64,000 nt of DNA from Tepidimonas sediminis (lineage in GTDB: Bacteria; Pseudomonadota; Gammaproteobacteria; Burkholderiales; Burkholderiaceae_C), in the NCBI RefSeq assembly GCF_007556605.1, contig NZ_VJND01000001.1, positions 186,001 through 250,000 of the forward strand, given 5' to 3'. How positions within the stretch are numbered: the stretch's first letter is position 1; each line of letters begins with the position of its first letter. The position numbers were made by a program, and so were the translations under genes. Positions 52,263 through 63,020 of this stretch are shown in pieces. The notes beneath the pieces were generated by a model that searched no databases, was not told the origin of the DNA, and was given only the letters and a program-made list of their open reading frames with translations.

Positions 52263-52967
52263 ATGAGCGCCGCCACCCCGATGACCCAGGACGAACTGAA
52301 GGCCCTGGTGGGCCGCGCCGCGCTGGAGCACATCGGTCATGGCCACATCATCGGCATCGGCACCGGCTCCACCGTCAACCACTTCATCGAGGCGCTGGCG
52401 CAGCAGCGCGAGCGCATCGTCGGCGCGGTGTCCAGCTCCGAGGCCACGACGCAGCGGCTGCGCGCGCACGGCATCCGCGTCTTCGACGCCAACGAGGTCG
52501 AGGAGCTGGCGGTCTACGTCGACGGCGCCGACGAGATCGACCCGCGCGGCTTCATGATCAAGGGCGGCGGCGCGGCGCTGACGCGCGAGAAGATCGTCGC
52601 CGCGCAGGCGCGCCGCTTCGTGTGCATCGTCGACCAGAGCAAGTGGGTGCAGACGCTCGGGCGCTTTCCGCTGCCGGTGGAGGTGATCCCGATGGCCACG
52701 CAGCGCATCATCCGCCAGTTCGCCGCGCTGGGCGGCACCGCGCGCGTGCGCCTGCGCGACGGTGCGCCGCTGGTCACCGACAACGGCCAGCACATCCTGG
52801 ACGTGACGGGGCTTGCGATCACCGATCCGCCGGCCTTCGAGAGCATGGTCAACGACTGGCCAGGCGTGGTGACGGTGGGGGTGTTCGCGCACCAGCGCGC
52901 GCACGTCTGCCTGATGGGCACGCCCGAGGGCGTACGCACGATCTCGTTCGACGGGCCGGGGCGCTGA
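52263..52967 (+). CDS. rpiA: Ribose-5-phosphate isomerase A
   Basis: A 234-residue isomerase of the pentose phosphate pathway. Conserved blocks are [35 protein letters not shown] followed by LTREKIVA, and VEVIPMATQ. The ATG at 52263 has an AGGAG site. It ends 41 bp from the convergent oligopeptidase gene. Confidence 0.97.
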   Translation: MSAATPMTQDELKALVGRAALEHIGHGHIIGIGTGSTVNHFIEALAQQRERIVGAVSSSEATTQRLRAHGIRVFDANEVEELAVYVDGADEIDPRGFMIKGGGAALTREKIVAAQARRFVCIVDQSKWVQTLGRFPLPVEVIPMATQRIIRQFAALGGTARVRLRDGAPLVTDNGQHILDVTGLAITDPPAFESMVNDWPGVVTVGVFAHQRAHVCLMGTPEGVRTISFDGPGR

Positions 52968-53008
52968 GACGCCGGGCCGCGGCGGGCCGCCGCGGCCCGC
53001 GCGCCCAT

Positions 53009-55084
53009 TCAGACCGGCTCGCCTGCCAGCCCCTTGTGGCGCAGCAGCGCGTCGATGCGCGGCTCGCGGCCGCGGAACGCCTTGAACGACTGCAGCGCCG
53101 GGCGGCTGCCGCCGACCTCCAGGATCTCCTGCCGGAAGCGCCGTCCGGTGGCCACGTCGAGCACGCTGCCGCCTGCGGCGGCGGCCTCCTCGAAGGCGGC
53201 GAACGCATCGCTGCTGAGCACCTCGGCCCACAGGTAGCTGTAGTAGCCGGCCGCGTAGCCGCCGGCGAAGATGTGGCTGAAGGTGTGCGGCATGCGGTGC
53301 CAGGCCGGCGGGCGCAGCACGGCCACCTCGTCGCGCACCTGTTCCAGCAGGGCCATCACGTCGCCGCCCGGGGCGCCCTCCAGGTGCAGCCGCATGTCGA
53401 ACAGCGCGTATTCGACCTGCCGCAGCAGCTGCAGGCCGCTCTGGAAGTTGCGCGCCGCCAGCATCTTGTCGAACAGCGCGCGCGGCAGCGGCTCATCCGT
53501 GTCCACGTGGCCGCTCAGGGCCTGCAGCGCCTCGTAGTCCCAGCAGAAGTTTTCCATGAACTGGCTCGGCAGCTCCACCGCGTCCCACTCCACGCCGCTG
53601 ATGCCGGCCACGTCGTGTTCGTCCACCCGCGTCAGCAGGTGGTGCAGCCCGTGGCCGAACTCGTGGAACAGCGTGGTGACGTCGTCGTGCGTCAGCAGCG
53701 GCGGCCGTCCGTCGGCGCCCTCGCCGAAGTTGCACACCAGGTGCGCCACCGGCGTCTGCAGCCGGCCGTCGTCGGGGCGGCGCCAGCGACCGCGCACGTC
53801 GTCCATCCAGGCGCCACCGCGCTTGCCGGCACGGGCGCTGGGGTCGAGGTAGAACTGCCCGAGCAGTTCGCCGTCGCGCTCCAGCCGGAACACGCGCACC
53901 GACGGATGCCACACCGGCGCCTCGTCCGGCACGATGCGCAGCTCGAACAGCCGCCCGACGATCGTGAACAACCCCTCCAGCACCCGCGGCAGCGGGAAAT
54001 AGGGCTTGACCTCCTGCTCGCTGTAGGCGTAGCGCTGCTCGCGCAGCCGCTCGGCGATGTAGGTCCAGTCCCACGGCTGCGGGTCGGCCAGCCCCAGCTG
54101 CTGCGTCGCAAACGCGCGCATGTCGGCCACGTCGCGCTCGGCGAAGGGGCGCGCGCGCCGCGCCAGGTTGCGCAGGAAGCCGAGCACCTGCTCGGGCGTT
54201 TCGGCCATCTTCGGCTCGAGCGAGAGGTGGGCAAAGCTGGCAAAGCCCAGCAGCCGCGCCTCCTCGGCACGCAGCTCGAGCAACTCGCGGATGAGGGCAC
54301 CGTTGTCGAAGCGTTTCAGGTCACCCTCGGCCTGGTCGCTGGCGCGCGTGCCGTAGGCGCGGTAGAGCCGCTCGCGCAGGCCGCGGTGGTGCGCGAACTG
54401 CTGCACCGGCAGATAGACCGGCAGCTTCAGCCCCAGCCGGTAGCGTCCCGGCTGGCCGGCGGCCTCGGCGGCGGCGCGGGCGCTGGCGCGCACGTCGTCG
54501 GGCAGGCCGGCCACCTCGTCCTCGCTGGCGTCACAGGTCCAGGCGTCGGTGGCGTCGAGCGCGTTCTCGCTGAACTTTTGCGCGAGTTCGGCCTGCCGTT
54601 CCTGGATGGCGGCAAAGCGCGCCTTGGCCTCGCCCTGCAGCTCGGCGCCGCCGAGCACGAAGCCCTGCAGCGCCAGTTCGCGCGCGCGCCGCTGCACGGC
54701 ATCCAGCGCCGTCTCATCCAGCGCCTTGTACTTGGCGTAGAGCGCCTCGTCGGCGCCCAGGCGCGTCCAGAACTCGGTCACGCGCGGCAGCAGCGCGTTG
54801 TAGGCGGCGCGCAGCGCGGGCGTGTCGGCCACGGCGTTGAGGTGGCTGACCACGCCCCAGGCGCGCCCGAGCCGCTCAGTGGCCACGTCCAGCGTGCGGG
54901 CAAGCTCGCGCCAGTCGGCGGGAAAGTCCGGCGCGGTGGCGCGCGCCAGCGCCGTCTCGGCGTCGTGCAGCAACCCCTCGAGCGCCGGCTCGACATGCTC
55001 GGGCCGCACCGCGTCGAAGCGCGGCAGGCCGTCGAAGTCCAGCAGCGGGTTGGCGAGCAGGGATGGATCGGTGCGGGTGTTCAT
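53009..55084 (-). CDS. prlC: Oligopeptidase A (M3 metallopeptidase)
   Basis: A 691-residue cytoplasmic zinc peptidase that degrades short peptides and cleaved signal peptides. The zinc site HEFGH is at residues 474-478 in [14 protein letters not shown], with the third ligand in the following [17 protein letters not shown]. Length is normal for the family. The start at 55084 ([20 protein letters not shown]) is well supported by family length. It lies 65 bp downstream of yhbY on the same strand. Confidence 0.96.
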   Translation of the reverse strand: MNTRTDPSLLANPLLDFDGLPRFDAVRPEHVEPALEGLLHDAETALARATAPDFPADWRELARTLDVATERLGRAWGVVSHLNAVADTPALRAAYNALLPRVTEFWTRLGADEALYAKYKALDETALDAVQRRARELALQGFVLGGAELQGEAKARFAAIQERQAELAQKFSENALDATDAWTCDASEDEVAGLPDDVRASARAAAEAAGQPGRYRLGLKLPVYLPVQQFAHHRGLRERLYRAYGTRASDQAEGDLKRFDNGALIRELLELRAEEARLLGFASFAHLSLEPKMAETPEQVLGFLRNLARRARPFAERDVADMRAFATQQLGLADPQPWDWTYIAERLREQRYAYSEQEVKPYFPLPRVLEGLFTIVGRLFELRIVPDEAPVWHPSVRVFRLERDGELLGQFYLDPSARAGKRGGAWMDDVRGRWRRPDDGRLQTPVAHLVCNFGEGADGRPPLLTHDDVTTLFHEFGHGLHHLLTRVDEHDVAGISGVEWDAVELPSQFMENFCWDYEALQALSGHVDTDEPLPRALFDKMLAARNFQSGLQLLRQVEYALFDMRLHLEGAPGGDVMALLEQVRDEVAVLRPPAWHRMPHTFSHIFAGGYAAGYYSYLWAEVLSSDAFAAFEEAAAAGGSVLDVATGRRFRQEILEVGGSRPALQSFKAFRGREPRIDALLRHKGLAGEPV

Positions 55085-55149
55085 GCCCGCAAGCATGCCA
55101 CGGCTGGCGCGCCCGCGCGCGCCGCAGGGGCGGCGGCACACCGGGCGCT

Positions 55150-55632
55150 TCAGCCGCTGCGGGCCGCGGCGGCCTTCTTCGCGCTCTTGAGCCGCTTCTT
55201 GGCCTTCTTGACCAGGCCGCCCGGCGTCAGGCGCTGGTTGCCCAGCACCCGCACGGTCTTGATCTCGGGCCGGCGGCCGGGCTGCTTGGCCGGCTTGATG
55301 ACCTTGTATTCGCGCGGGCCGGGCTTGCGCTGCGGGTCGGCGGCCTTTTCCTTGGCCGGCTTGGGTCGCCACAGCACCAGCAGCTTGCCGATGTGCTGCA
55401 CCGGCGCGGCGTCCAGCCGCTCGGCCAGCTCCGCCAGCCACGCCTCACGCTGGGCGCGGTCGCCCTCCAGCGCGCGCACCTTGATGAGGCCGTGCGCCTT
55501 GAGCGCCGCGTCGATTTCGGCGACGACGGCGTCGGTCAGGCCGCCGGCGCCGATCATCGCGACCGGTTCCAGATGGTGGGCCGCGCCACGGTGGGCGGCG
55601 CGCTCGGCAGGTGTCAGGTTCAGGGCAGGCAT
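55150..55632 (-). CDS. yhbY: YhbY-family ribosome-associated RNA-binding protein
   Basis: A 160-residue protein with a CRM-type RNA-binding domain: LTPAERAAHRGAAHHLEPVA, the GxxG loop in MIGAGGLTD, and LIKVRALEGDRAQREAWLAE. YhbY associates with pre-50S ribosomes. A basic C-terminal tail of about 60 residues extends it past the usual ~97. It is divergent from rlmE, the normal neighbour in this group, with a 46-bp gap. Confidence 0.92.
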   Translation of the reverse strand: MPALNLTPAERAAHRGAAHHLEPVAMIGAGGLTDAVVAEIDAALKAHGLIKVRALEGDRAQREAWLAELAERLDAAPVQHIGKLLVLWRPKPAKEKAADPQRKPGPREYKVIKPAKQPGRRPEIKTVRVLGNQRLTPGGLVKKAKKRLKSAKKAAAARSG

Positions 55633-55678
55633 GGGGCGATTATCCCCCGGGCGGTGCGTGGCCGATATAGTGTGGGCC

Positions 55679-56365
55679 ATGGTCAAGGTCCGCACGAAAA
55701 GCAAGAAGGTCGACAAGGCCTGGTTCCAGCAGCATGTCACCGACCCGTGGGTGCGGCGCGCGCAGCAGGAGGGCTACCGCGCCCGCGCGGCCTACAAGCT
55801 GCAGGAGCTCGACGAGACGTTCCACCTCGTGCGGCCCGGGCAGGTCATCGTCGATCTGGGCTGCGCGCCGGGGGCGTGGTGCCAGTACCTGCGCCGCCGC
55901 CTCGGCACGCAGCCGGGGCCGGACGGACGTGCGCGCGTGCGCGGCGTGATCGTCGGCGTCGACCTGCTGCCGGTGGAGCCGATCGATGGCGTGCACGTGC
56001 TGCAGGGCGACTTCCGCGACGAGGCGACGCTGGCGGCGCTGCAGGCCACGCTGCGCCAGGCGCTGGGTGCGGCGCCCGAACGCGCCGTGGACCTCGTGGT
56101 GTCGGACATGGCGCCGAACCTGAGTGGCATCGACGAGGTGGACGCCGCCCGCATCGAGCATCTGGTGGAGCTGGCGGTGGATTTCGCGGTGCGGCACCTG
56201 AAGCCCGACGGCGCGCTGGTGGTCAAGGTGTTCCACGGCGCTGCCTACGAGCCGGCGGTACGGCTGCTGCGCCAGCATTTCCTGACCGTCAAGGCGCACA
56301 AGCCCAAGGCGTCGCGGCCGCAGTCGGCGGAAACCTTCCTCGTCGCCCGTGGTCTGAAGGGGTGA
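55679..56365 (+). CDS. rlmE: 23S rRNA (uridine-2'-O) methyltransferase RlmE (FtsJ)
   Basis: A 228-residue SAM enzyme that methylates U2552 of 23S rRNA. The SAM motif VIVDLGCAPGAWCQYL and the catalytic tetrad are visible (K in RARAAYKLQELDE, D in VVSDMAPNLSGID, K in ALVVKVFHG, E in SAETFLV). It precedes ftsH, the conserved rlmE-ftsH order. The ATG at 55679 is standard. Confidence 0.97.
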   Translation: MVKVRTKSKKVDKAWFQQHVTDPWVRRAQQEGYRARAAYKLQELDETFHLVRPGQVIVDLGCAPGAWCQYLRRRLGTQPGPDGRARVRGVIVGVDLLPVEPIDGVHVLQGDFRDEATLAALQATLRQALGAAPERAVDLVVSDMAPNLSGIDEVDAARIEHLVELAVDFAVRHLKPDGALVVKVFHGAAYEPAVRLLRQHFLTVKAHKPKASRPQSAETFLVARGLKG

Positions 56366-56506
56366 GGCCCCGGGGTGCACCGCTATCCGCGTGATAGCCA
56401 TGGTTTCACTGGCCGGACGGCGCGGCGTGCTTGAGAACGCCTACAATGGGCCTCACATGGAGCAGTGTCGCGCCCTCGTGGCGCCCGGGTTGAGCAGGAG
56501 CCTTCG

Positions 56507-58438
56507 TTGAACAACAACCAGTGGATTTCCAAGGTGGCGATCTGGATGGTGATCGCCATGGTGCTGTTCACGGTCTTCAAGCAGTTCGACGGCCGTGCCA
56601 CCAGCGGCGCCGGCTACATGGCGTACTCCGACTTCCTCAACGAGGTCAAGGCGCAGCGCATCAAGAGCGCCACCATCCAGGAAGGCTCCAGCGGCACCGA
56701 GATCATCGCCCTTACCACCGACGACCGGCGCATCCGCACCAACGCCACCTACCTGGACCGCGGCCTCATCGGTGACCTGATCGCCAACGACGTCAAGTTC
56801 GACGTGCGCCCGCGCGAGGAGGGCTCGCTGCTGATGACGCTGCTGGTCAGCTGGGGGCCGATGCTGCTGCTGATCGGCGTGTGGATCTATTTCATGCGCC
56901 AGATGCAGGGCGGCCGCGGCGGCGCCTTCAGCTTCGGCAAGAGCAAGGCGCGCATGCTGGACGAGTCGGCCAATACGGTCACGTTCGCGGACGTGGCCGG
57001 CTGCGACGAAGCCAAGGAAGAGGTCAAGGAGCTGGTCGACTTCCTGAAGGATCCGCAGAAGTTCCAGAAGCTCGGCGGGCGCATCCCGCGCGGGCTGTTG
57101 CTGGTGGGGCCTCCGGGCACCGGCAAGACGCTGCTGGCCAAGGCCATCGCCGGCGAGGCCAAGGTGCCGTTCTTCAGCATCTCCGGCTCGGACTTCGTCG
57201 AGATGTTCGTCGGCGTGGGCGCGGCGCGCGTGCGCGACATGTTCGAGCAGGCCAAGAAGAATGCGCCCTGCATCATCTTCATCGACGAGATCGACGCGGT
57301 GGGGCGCCAGCGCGGCGCGGGGCTGGGCGGCGGCAACGACGAGCGCGAGCAGACGCTCAACCAGATGCTGGTGGAGATGGACGGCTTCGAGACCAACCTC
57401 GGCGTCATCGTGATCGCCGCCACCAACCGGCCCGACATCCTGGACGCCGCGCTGCTGCGCCCGGGCCGCTTCGACCGGCAGGTATACGTGACGCTGCCCG
57501 ACATCCGCGGCCGCGAGCAGATCCTCAAGGTCCACATGCGCAAGATCCCGATCGGCCCGGACGTCAGCGCCGAGGTGATCGCGCGCGGCACCCCCGGCAT
57601 GAGCGGCGCGGACCTGGCCAACCTGTGCAACGAGGCGGCGCTGATGGCGGCGCGGCGCAACGCCCGCGTCGTCGAGATGCAGGACTTCGAGAAGGCCAAG
57701 GACAAGATCCTGATGGGCCCCGAGCGCAAGAGCATGGTCATGCCGGAGGAAGAGCGGCGCAACACCGCCTACCACGAGGCCGGCCATGCGCTGATCGGCA
57801 AGCTGCTGCCCAAGTGCGACCCGGTGCACAAGGTCACGATCATCCCGCGTGGCCGCGCCCTGGGCGTGACGATGAGCCTGCCGGAGAAGGATCGCTACTC
57901 CTACGACAAGGAGTACATGCTGAACCAGATCGCGATGCTGTTCGGCGGCCGCATCGCCGAGGAGGTCTTCATGAACCAGATGACCACCGGGGCGAGCAAC
58001 GACTTCGAGCGCGCCACGCAGATCGCGCGCGACATGGTGATGCGCTACGGCATGTCCGAGAAGCTCGGTCCGATGGTCTATGCGGAAAACGAGGGCGAGG
58101 TGTTCCTCGGCCGCTCGATCACCAAGACCACCAACATCAGCGAGGAGACGATGCGGCAGGTCGATGCCGAGGTGCGCCGCATCATCGACGAGCAGTACGC
58201 GCTGGCGCGGCGGCTGATCGAGGAGAACAAGGACAAGATGCACGCGCTGGCGCAGGCGCTGCTGGAGTGGGAGACCATCGACGCCGATCAGATCGACGAC
58301 ATCATGGCCGGCCGTCCCCCGCGGCCGCCGAAGGATGCCTCGCCGTCCAACCCCTCGGCCGGCGGTGGCGATGGCGGTGGGGCGGCCGCCGTGGTCGGCA
58401 AGGGCGAGCCGGCTCCGCAGGCGCCCTCGGCGGCCTGA
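56507..58438 (+). CDS. ftsH: ATP-dependent zinc metalloprotease FtsH
   Basis: A 643-residue membrane-anchored AAA+ protease controlling membrane-protein quality and regulators such as RpoH or LpxC in relatives. Two membrane helices flank a periplasmic domain (about 9-25 and 106-129). Walker A GPPGTGKT is at 201-208, the AAA second region of homology has [20 protein letters not shown], and the zinc site HEAGH is at 423-427. Translation starts at TTG 56507 with AGGAG 8 nt upstream. A Gly/Pro-rich tail follows residue ~600. Confidence 0.97.
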   Translation: MNNNQWISKVAIWMVIAMVLFTVFKQFDGRATSGAGYMAYSDFLNEVKAQRIKSATIQEGSSGTEIIALTTDDRRIRTNATYLDRGLIGDLIANDVKFDVRPREEGSLLMTLLVSWGPMLLLIGVWIYFMRQMQGGRGGAFSFGKSKARMLDESANTVTFADVAGCDEAKEEVKELVDFLKDPQKFQKLGGRIPRGLLLVGPPGTGKTLLAKAIAGEAKVPFFSISGSDFVEMFVGVGAARVRDMFEQAKKNAPCIIFIDEIDAVGRQRGAGLGGGNDEREQTLNQMLVEMDGFETNLGVIVIAATNRPDILDAALLRPGRFDRQVYVTLPDIRGREQILKVHMRKIPIGPDVSAEVIARGTPGMSGADLANLCNEAALMAARRNARVVEMQDFEKAKDKILMGPERKSMVMPEEERRNTAYHEAGHALIGKLLPKCDPVHKVTIIPRGRALGVTMSLPEKDRYSYDKEYMLNQIAMLFGGRIAEEVFMNQMTTGASNDFERATQIARDMVMRYGMSEKLGPMVYAENEGEVFLGRSITKTTNISEETMRQVDAEVRRIIDEQYALARRLIEENKDKMHALAQALLEWETIDADQIDDIMAGRPPRPPKDASPSNPSAGGGDGGGAAAVVGKGEPAPQAPSAA

Positions 58439-58480
58439 GCGTCGGCAACATCCTCCGGGGCCACCCAGGCCCCTTCCGTT

Positions 58481-58510
58481 GACGGGCCTCCATGGGGCCC
58501 GTCGTCTTTT
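58481..58510 (+). terminator. Rho-independent terminator after ftsH
   Basis: GACGGGCC and GGCCCGTC arms with a 7-base loop, followed by GTCTTTT. It lies 43 bp after the ftsH stop and before folP. Confidence 0.75.
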
Positions 58511-58588
58511 GCGGGCGCACGGTCGGCCCGCAGGCCGCCCAGGCGTCGCGGCCTTTTCCGGGACTGGGCTCGGGCACAATAGCGTGCC

Positions 58589-59473
58589 ATGCAGACCGTC
58601 GCCGCGCCCGTCTGGCGCACCCGCCGCTTCGCGCTCGACCTCGCCCGCCCGCGCGTGATGGGCATCGTCAACGTCACGCCGGATTCGTTCTCCGACGGCG
58701 GCGCGCACGCCGACGCCGCAAGCGCCCTGCGCCACGCCGAGGCGCTGCTGAAGGAAGGGGCCGACATCCTCGATATCGGTGGCGAATCGACCCGACCCGG
58801 CGCACCGCCGGTGCCGCTCGAGGAGGAGCTGGCGCGCGTCGCTCCGGTGGTGCGCGAGGCGGTGCGCTGGGGCGTGCCGATCAGCATCGACACCTACAAG
58901 CCCGAGGTGATGGCCGAGTGCCTGGCACTGGGGGCGGACATCGTCAACGACGTCTGGGCGCTGCGGCGCACGGGCGCGGATGGCCGCAGCGCCGAGGACG
59001 TGGTGGCGCAGGATCCGGCCTGCGGCGTGGTGCTGATGCACATGCACCGCCAGCCGCAGGACATGCAGGTGCAGCCGATGCAGGGCGACGCCGTGCCGCA
59101 GGTGCGCGAATTCCTTGCCGCGCGGGCGCAAGCGCTGCTGGCGCGCGGCGTGGCGCGCGAGCGCATCGTGCTCGACTACGGCATCGGTTTTGGCAAGACG
59201 GTGGAGCAGAACCTGGATCTGCTGGCCCGCCAGCGCGAGCTGCTGGCGCTGGGCTGGCCGCTGCTGGCCGGCTGGTCGCGCAAGTCGACGCTGGGCCGCA
59301 TCACCGGCGTGGAGGTGGCCGCCGAGCGGCTGGGGGCGAGCGTCGCCGCGGCGTTGCTCGCGGTGCAGCGCGGCGCGCGCATCGTGCGCGTGCATGACGT
59401 CGCCGCCACCGTGCAGGCGCTGCAGGTCTGGATGGCGTTGAACGAAAGGGAAAGCGACAGGGAGGACGCATGA
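58589..59473 (+). CDS. folP: Dihydropteroate synthase
   Basis: A 294-residue TIM-barrel enzyme of folate synthesis and the sulfonamide target. The signatures [18 protein letters not shown] and [18 protein letters not shown] are both present, with [11 protein letters not shown] near the end. The stop overlaps the glmM start as ATGA. folP-glmM downstream of ftsH is the standard order in gamma- and betaproteobacteria. Confidence 0.97.
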   Translation: MQTVAAPVWRTRRFALDLARPRVMGIVNVTPDSFSDGGAHADAASALRHAEALLKEGADILDIGGESTRPGAPPVPLEEELARVAPVVREAVRWGVPISIDTYKPEVMAECLALGADIVNDVWALRRTGADGRSAEDVVAQDPACGVVLMHMHRQPQDMQVQPMQGDAVPQVREFLAARAQALLARGVARERIVLDYGIGFGKTVEQNLDLLARQRELLALGWPLLAGWSRKSTLGRITGVEVAAERLGASVAAALLAVQRGARIVRVHDVAATVQALQVWMALNERESDREDA

Positions 59474-60834
59474 CGACACGACAATATTTCGGCACCGACG
59501 GCATCCGCGGCACGGTGGGGCACCCGCCGATCACGCCGGACTTCGCGTTGCGGCTGGCGCACGCGGTCGGCCAGGTGCTCAGGCGCACCGAGGCGCGGCC
59601 CACGGTGCTGATCGGCAAGGACACGCGTATCTCCGGCTACATGCTCGAGTCGGCGCTGGAGTCGGGCTTTGCCTCCGCCGGGGTGGACGTGGTGCTGCTC
59701 GGGCCGGTGCCGACGCCGGCGGTGGCGTACCTGACGCGCGCGCAGCGCGCCAGCCTTGGCGTCGTCATCAGCGCGAGCCACAACCCCTTCCCGGACAACG
59801 GCATCAAGTTCTTCAGCGCCCAGGGCACCAAGCTGCCGGATGAGTGGGAGCTGGCGGTGGAGGCGGCGCTGGCGCAGCCGCCGGCGTGGGTGGAGTCGGC
59901 GGCGCTGGGCGCCGCGCGGCGGCTGAACGACGCCGCCGGGCGCTACATCGAGTTCTGCAAGAGCACGTTTGCCGCCGACTTGAGCCTGCGGGGCCTCAAG
60001 ATCGTGGTCGACGCGGCGCACGGCGCGGCCTACCAGATCGCGCCGGCGGTGTTCCACGAACTGGGCGCCGACGTGGTGCCGATCGGCTGCAGCCCCAACG
60101 GCCGCAACATCAACGACGGCGTCGGCGCCACGCACCCGCAGACGCTCATCGCTGCGGTGCGTGCGCACGAGGCCGACCTCGGCATCGCGCTGGACGGCGA
60201 CGCCGACCGGCTGCAGATGGTGGACGCCAGCGGCCGGCTCTACGATGGCGACGAGCTGCTGTACGTGCTCGCGGACGACCGCCTGGGCCGCGACGAGGTG
60301 GTGCCGGGCGTGGTCGGCACGCTGATGACCAACATGGCCATCGAGCAGGCGCTGGCCGCGCGCGGCGTGCGGCTGGTGCGCGCCAAGGTCGGCGACCGCT
60401 ACGTGCTGGAGGAGCTGCACCGCCACCACTGGCTGCTGGGCGGGGAGGGCTCGGGCCACCTGATCATCCTGGACAAGCAGACCACGGGTGACGGCATCGT
60501 CTCGGCGCTGCAGGTGCTGCAGGCCTGCCTGCGCCAGCAGCGCACGCTGGCCGACCTCCTGCAGGGCGTGGAGCGCTTTCCGCAGGTGCTGCGCAACGTG
60601 CGGTTGGCCCCGGGCGCGGACTGGCGCGCCAACGCCGCGCTGCAGCAGGCGCAGCGCGAGGCCGAGGCGGCGCTGGGCGCGGATGGCCGCGTGCTGATCC
60701 GCGCCAGCGGCACCGAGCCGGTGCTGCGCGTGATGGTGGAGGCGCGCCGCGTCGAGGATGCCGAGCGCTGGGCCGCGGTGCTGGCGCAGGCCGCCGGCGC
60801 CGGGGCGGCGTCGGCGCGGGCCGCCCTGTCGTAG
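59470..60834 (+). CDS. glmM: Phosphoglucosamine mutase
   Basis: A 454-residue enzyme that makes glucosamine-1-phosphate for peptidoglycan and LPS. The phosphoserine loop [19 protein letters not shown] puts the active Ser at 103; the metal loop is [12 protein letters not shown], and the sugar loop GEGSGHLI. The start at 59470 is coupled to folP. The C-terminus ends in an Ala-rich tail. Confidence 0.97.
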   Translation: MTTRQYFGTDGIRGTVGHPPITPDFALRLAHAVGQVLRRTEARPTVLIGKDTRISGYMLESALESGFASAGVDVVLLGPVPTPAVAYLTRAQRASLGVVISASHNPFPDNGIKFFSAQGTKLPDEWELAVEAALAQPPAWVESAALGAARRLNDAAGRYIEFCKSTFAADLSLRGLKIVVDAAHGAAYQIAPAVFHELGADVVPIGCSPNGRNINDGVGATHPQTLIAAVRAHEADLGIALDGDADRLQMVDASGRLYDGDELLYVLADDRLGRDEVVPGVVGTLMTNMAIEQALAARGVRLVRAKVGDRYVLEELHRHHWLLGGEGSGHLIILDKQTTGDGIVSALQVLQACLRQQRTLADLLQGVERFPQVLRNVRLAPGADWRANAALQQAQREAEAALGADGRVLIRASGTEPVLRVMVEARRVEDAERWAAVLAQAAGAGAASARAALS

Positions 60835-60869
60835 GGTCGTCGGCCACCATCCCTTCAGGCGCGAGCCGC

Positions 60870-61646
60870 CTAGCGCCGCGCCGCGGCCAGAAACGCATCC
60901 AGCATCGGGGTGGGATCCAGCATCGCCTCGTCGTCCAGGCGGTGAAACTCGGGGTGCCACTGCACGCCGAAGACGAACGCGCGGCCTTGATAGCGGATCG
61001 CCTCGACCAGGCCATCGGGCGCGGTGGCCTCGACGACCAGATCGCGCCCGAGGCGCTTGATGGCCTGATGGTGGATGGAGGCCACCATGCGTCCGGGCAG
61101 CGCGCCGTTCCAGCGCTCCAGCCAGCCCCCAGGGGCCAGCTGCACTTCGTGGCGGTGGCGGTCGTAATCGGCGGTTTCATGTGCGATTGCGTGCGGCACC
61201 AGCGCAGCGATGTCTTGATAAAGGCTGCCGCCGAAGGCGACGTTGATCAGCTGCATGCCGCGGCAGATGCCCAGGATCGGCTTGCCGGCCTCCAGGAACT
61301 CGTGCACCAGCTCCAGCTCGTAGGCGTCGCGCACCGGATCGCCGGCCCACTCGGGCTTGAGCGGCTCCTCGCCATAGGCGCGCGGGCTGACGTCGGCGCC
61401 ACCCTGCAGGATCAGGCCGTCGAGGTAATCGGCGTAGTCGCGCACGCGGATGCTGCTGCGCTGCAGCGCGCCGTCCTGCAGCACCGACGGGATCATCAGC
61501 ACCAGCGTGTCACGCGAGGCGGCCCACTGCGCCACCGACTGCTCCAGCACCTGCAGCGTCTTGGTGCGCAGGCCGGTGCCACCGGCTTCGGGATGGAAGA
61601 TGCGGGCCGACAGGCCGATGTGCACGGGGCGGCGGCGTCCGAACAT
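60870..61646 (-). CDS. Gamma-glutamyl-gamma-aminobutyrate hydrolase family protein
   Basis: A 258-residue class I glutamine amidotransferase-like hydrolase of the PuuD group. The nucleophile Cys is in ILGICRGMQLINVAFGG, the oxyanion-forming GG lies in LILQGGADVSP, and the His-Glu pair is in GVQWHPEFHRLDDE. PuuD-type enzymes split gamma-glutamyl-GABA in putrescine breakdown; no other puu genes are nearby, so the substrate is uncertain. Confidence 0.9.
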   Translation of the reverse strand: MFGRRRPVHIGLSARIFHPEAGGTGLRTKTLQVLEQSVAQWAASRDTLVLMIPSVLQDGALQRSSIRVRDYADYLDGLILQGGADVSPRAYGEEPLKPEWAGDPVRDAYELELVHEFLEAGKPILGICRGMQLINVAFGGSLYQDIAALVPHAIAHETADYDRHRHEVQLAPGGWLERWNGALPGRMVASIHHQAIKRLGRDLVVEATAPDGLVEAIRYQGRAFVFGVQWHPEFHRLDDEAMLDPTPMLDAFLAAARR

Positions 61647-61777
61647 GGGGGCAGTCCTTCGGCGGGGGGTGTGGCCATGATAGACCGCCGTGCCTCGGCG
61701 GAGTGCCCGGCGTTCGTAAGCCCCCGCGCCGCCACGGCGCCTGCCCGGAGGGAATCACGCGCCCTGGCATGCCCTCA

Positions 61778-62413
61778 TCACGGCGGGGGCCTCGGCTCGA
61801 CCCGGCCTTCCTGGTGTTGCCGGAAACTTTCCGATGCCGGCAGTGTTTCCGGATCCGGTGGCGCCTCCACGGCGGGCCGGCCCTCGCGGGCGCGCCGGGC
61901 CAGGTGTGCGGCCAGACGAACGATTTCGCCGGTGTCCACCTGCGCGCCATGCCACCAGCGCATGCGGGCAATGGTCCACGTCCAGCCCAGACGACCGTGG
62001 CGGGCGGGCTCGACCACCCCCAGGCCATGGCAGGGGGTGCACCTTTCGCGCAACAGACGCTCTTCGGCCGGACGCGCCGCCAGCCAGGCCTGCAAGGCCA
62101 GCTGCCGCTGCCGCTCCAGCGTCTCCTGCCTGGACCGCCTCTGCGCGGCTTCGGCCTGCTCCTGTTCCAGCCGGCGCTGCAGCTCGGCGCGCTCGACCGC
62201 CGACAGCGGGCGTGCCTGACTCTGGTACTCCTCTTCCCCCATCTCGGCGCCGGCCCCCGCCGCCACCGTCAGCATGGCGAACGCCGAAACCGCGGTGCGG
62301 GTGACCAAGCGTCGACGCGGCCGCGACCCTGCTTCGACGGGATCAGTTGGGCGTGTGGACGCCGGGTGGCGCGCCAGGCTGCCAAGGACCGAGGAAATTT
62401 TCGATGGTGTCAT
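61778..62413 (-). CDS. Cytochrome c-type protein, single heme
   Basis: A protein of up to 211 residues with one heme c motif, CTPCHG, and a possible axial Met in ARMRWWHG. A hydrophobic stretch (TAVSAFAMLTVAAGAGA) looks like an export signal. A helical, charged segment of about 60 residues precedes the heme. Starting at ATG 62413 gives a 71-bp overlap with the nitroreductase gene; shorter starts at TTG 62308 or ATG 62275 are possible. It probably carries electrons in the periplasm for the redox operon upstream. Confidence 0.75.
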   Translation of the reverse strand: MTPSKISSVLGSLARHPASTRPTDPVEAGSRPRRRLVTRTAVSAFAMLTVAAGAGAEMGEEEYQSQARPLSAVERAELQRRLEQEQAEAAQRRSRQETLERQRQLALQAWLAARPAEERLLRERCTPCHGLGVVEPARHGRLGWTWTIARMRWWHGAQVDTGEIVRLAAHLARRAREGRPAVEAPPDPETLPASESFRQHQEGRVEPRPPP

Positions 62414-63020
62414 GACCACGCGGGCGGGATGCCCGGGTCGGCGTGCCGACGGTGACGAAGGCCACCAGGTGTTCCTGCGGACCGCAGAACGCCTGCTGCA
62501 GCAGCGGATGGCGGCACTTCCGACCGGACAGCGTCTTGGCACCGTAGCCCATCGCGTGCAGGGCCGTCAGGAACAACGTCAGGGCACCGCCGGCCGACAT
62601 CCATTGCTCATGCATCGGCACGTCGTCGATGTCGGCCTGGATGCGGGCGATCCACGCCAGCAGCACGGGACCGCGCTGGGCCCGCTCCACCTCCGCGGCC
62701 GCATCCTCGGCGTCACGCCCCTGGTCAAGCGCGATGCGGACGAACAGGTCGCCAAGCTGCGCCCGCTGGGATCGTCCGATCAGCACGGCCCGCCACGGTC
62801 GCAGCAGACCATGATCCGGAGCCCGGAGGGCACAGGCGATCGCGGTGGCCAGTTCGCGCTCGCTCGGACCCGGGTCGGTGAGCCAGCGCGGGCCCACCGA
62901 GTGGCGTTGCAGCAGGGTCTCGATGATCGTGGAACGCGGGATCCCGGGATCGATCCACCCGCCCGGCTCCGCCGAGGAGGCGGTGAAAGGCTCGTTCATC
63001 ATGGAGGGTGAGGTCTTCAT
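62343..63020 (-). CDS. Nitroreductase family protein
   Basis: A 225-residue flavoprotein. The FMN-binding start RSTIIETLLQRHSVGPRWLT is typical, with RAPDHGLLRPWRAVLIGRSQ and SAGGALTLFLTALHAMGYGA. It resembles RutE/YdjA-like nitroreductases; the substrate is unknown. The start at 63020 overlaps the TorD gene as ATGA, so it belongs to the operon entering from the right edge. Confidence 0.88.
   Translation of the reverse strand: MKTSPSMMNEPFTASSAEPGGWIDPGIPRSTIIETLLQRHSVGPRWLTDPGPSERELATAIACALRAPDHGLLRPWRAVLIGRSQRAQLGDLFVRIALDQGRDAEDAAAEVERAQRGPVLLAWIARIQADIDDVPMHEQWMSAGGALTLFLTALHAMGYGAKTLSGRKCRHPLLQQAFCGPQEHLVAFVTVGTPTRASRPRGHDTIENFLGPWQPGAPPGVHTPN

Noticed and set aside
52622-56365. 1247-codon frame opposite the oligopeptidase gene
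   Set aside because: It is an antisense shadow of prlC and yhbY that happens to run into rlmE.
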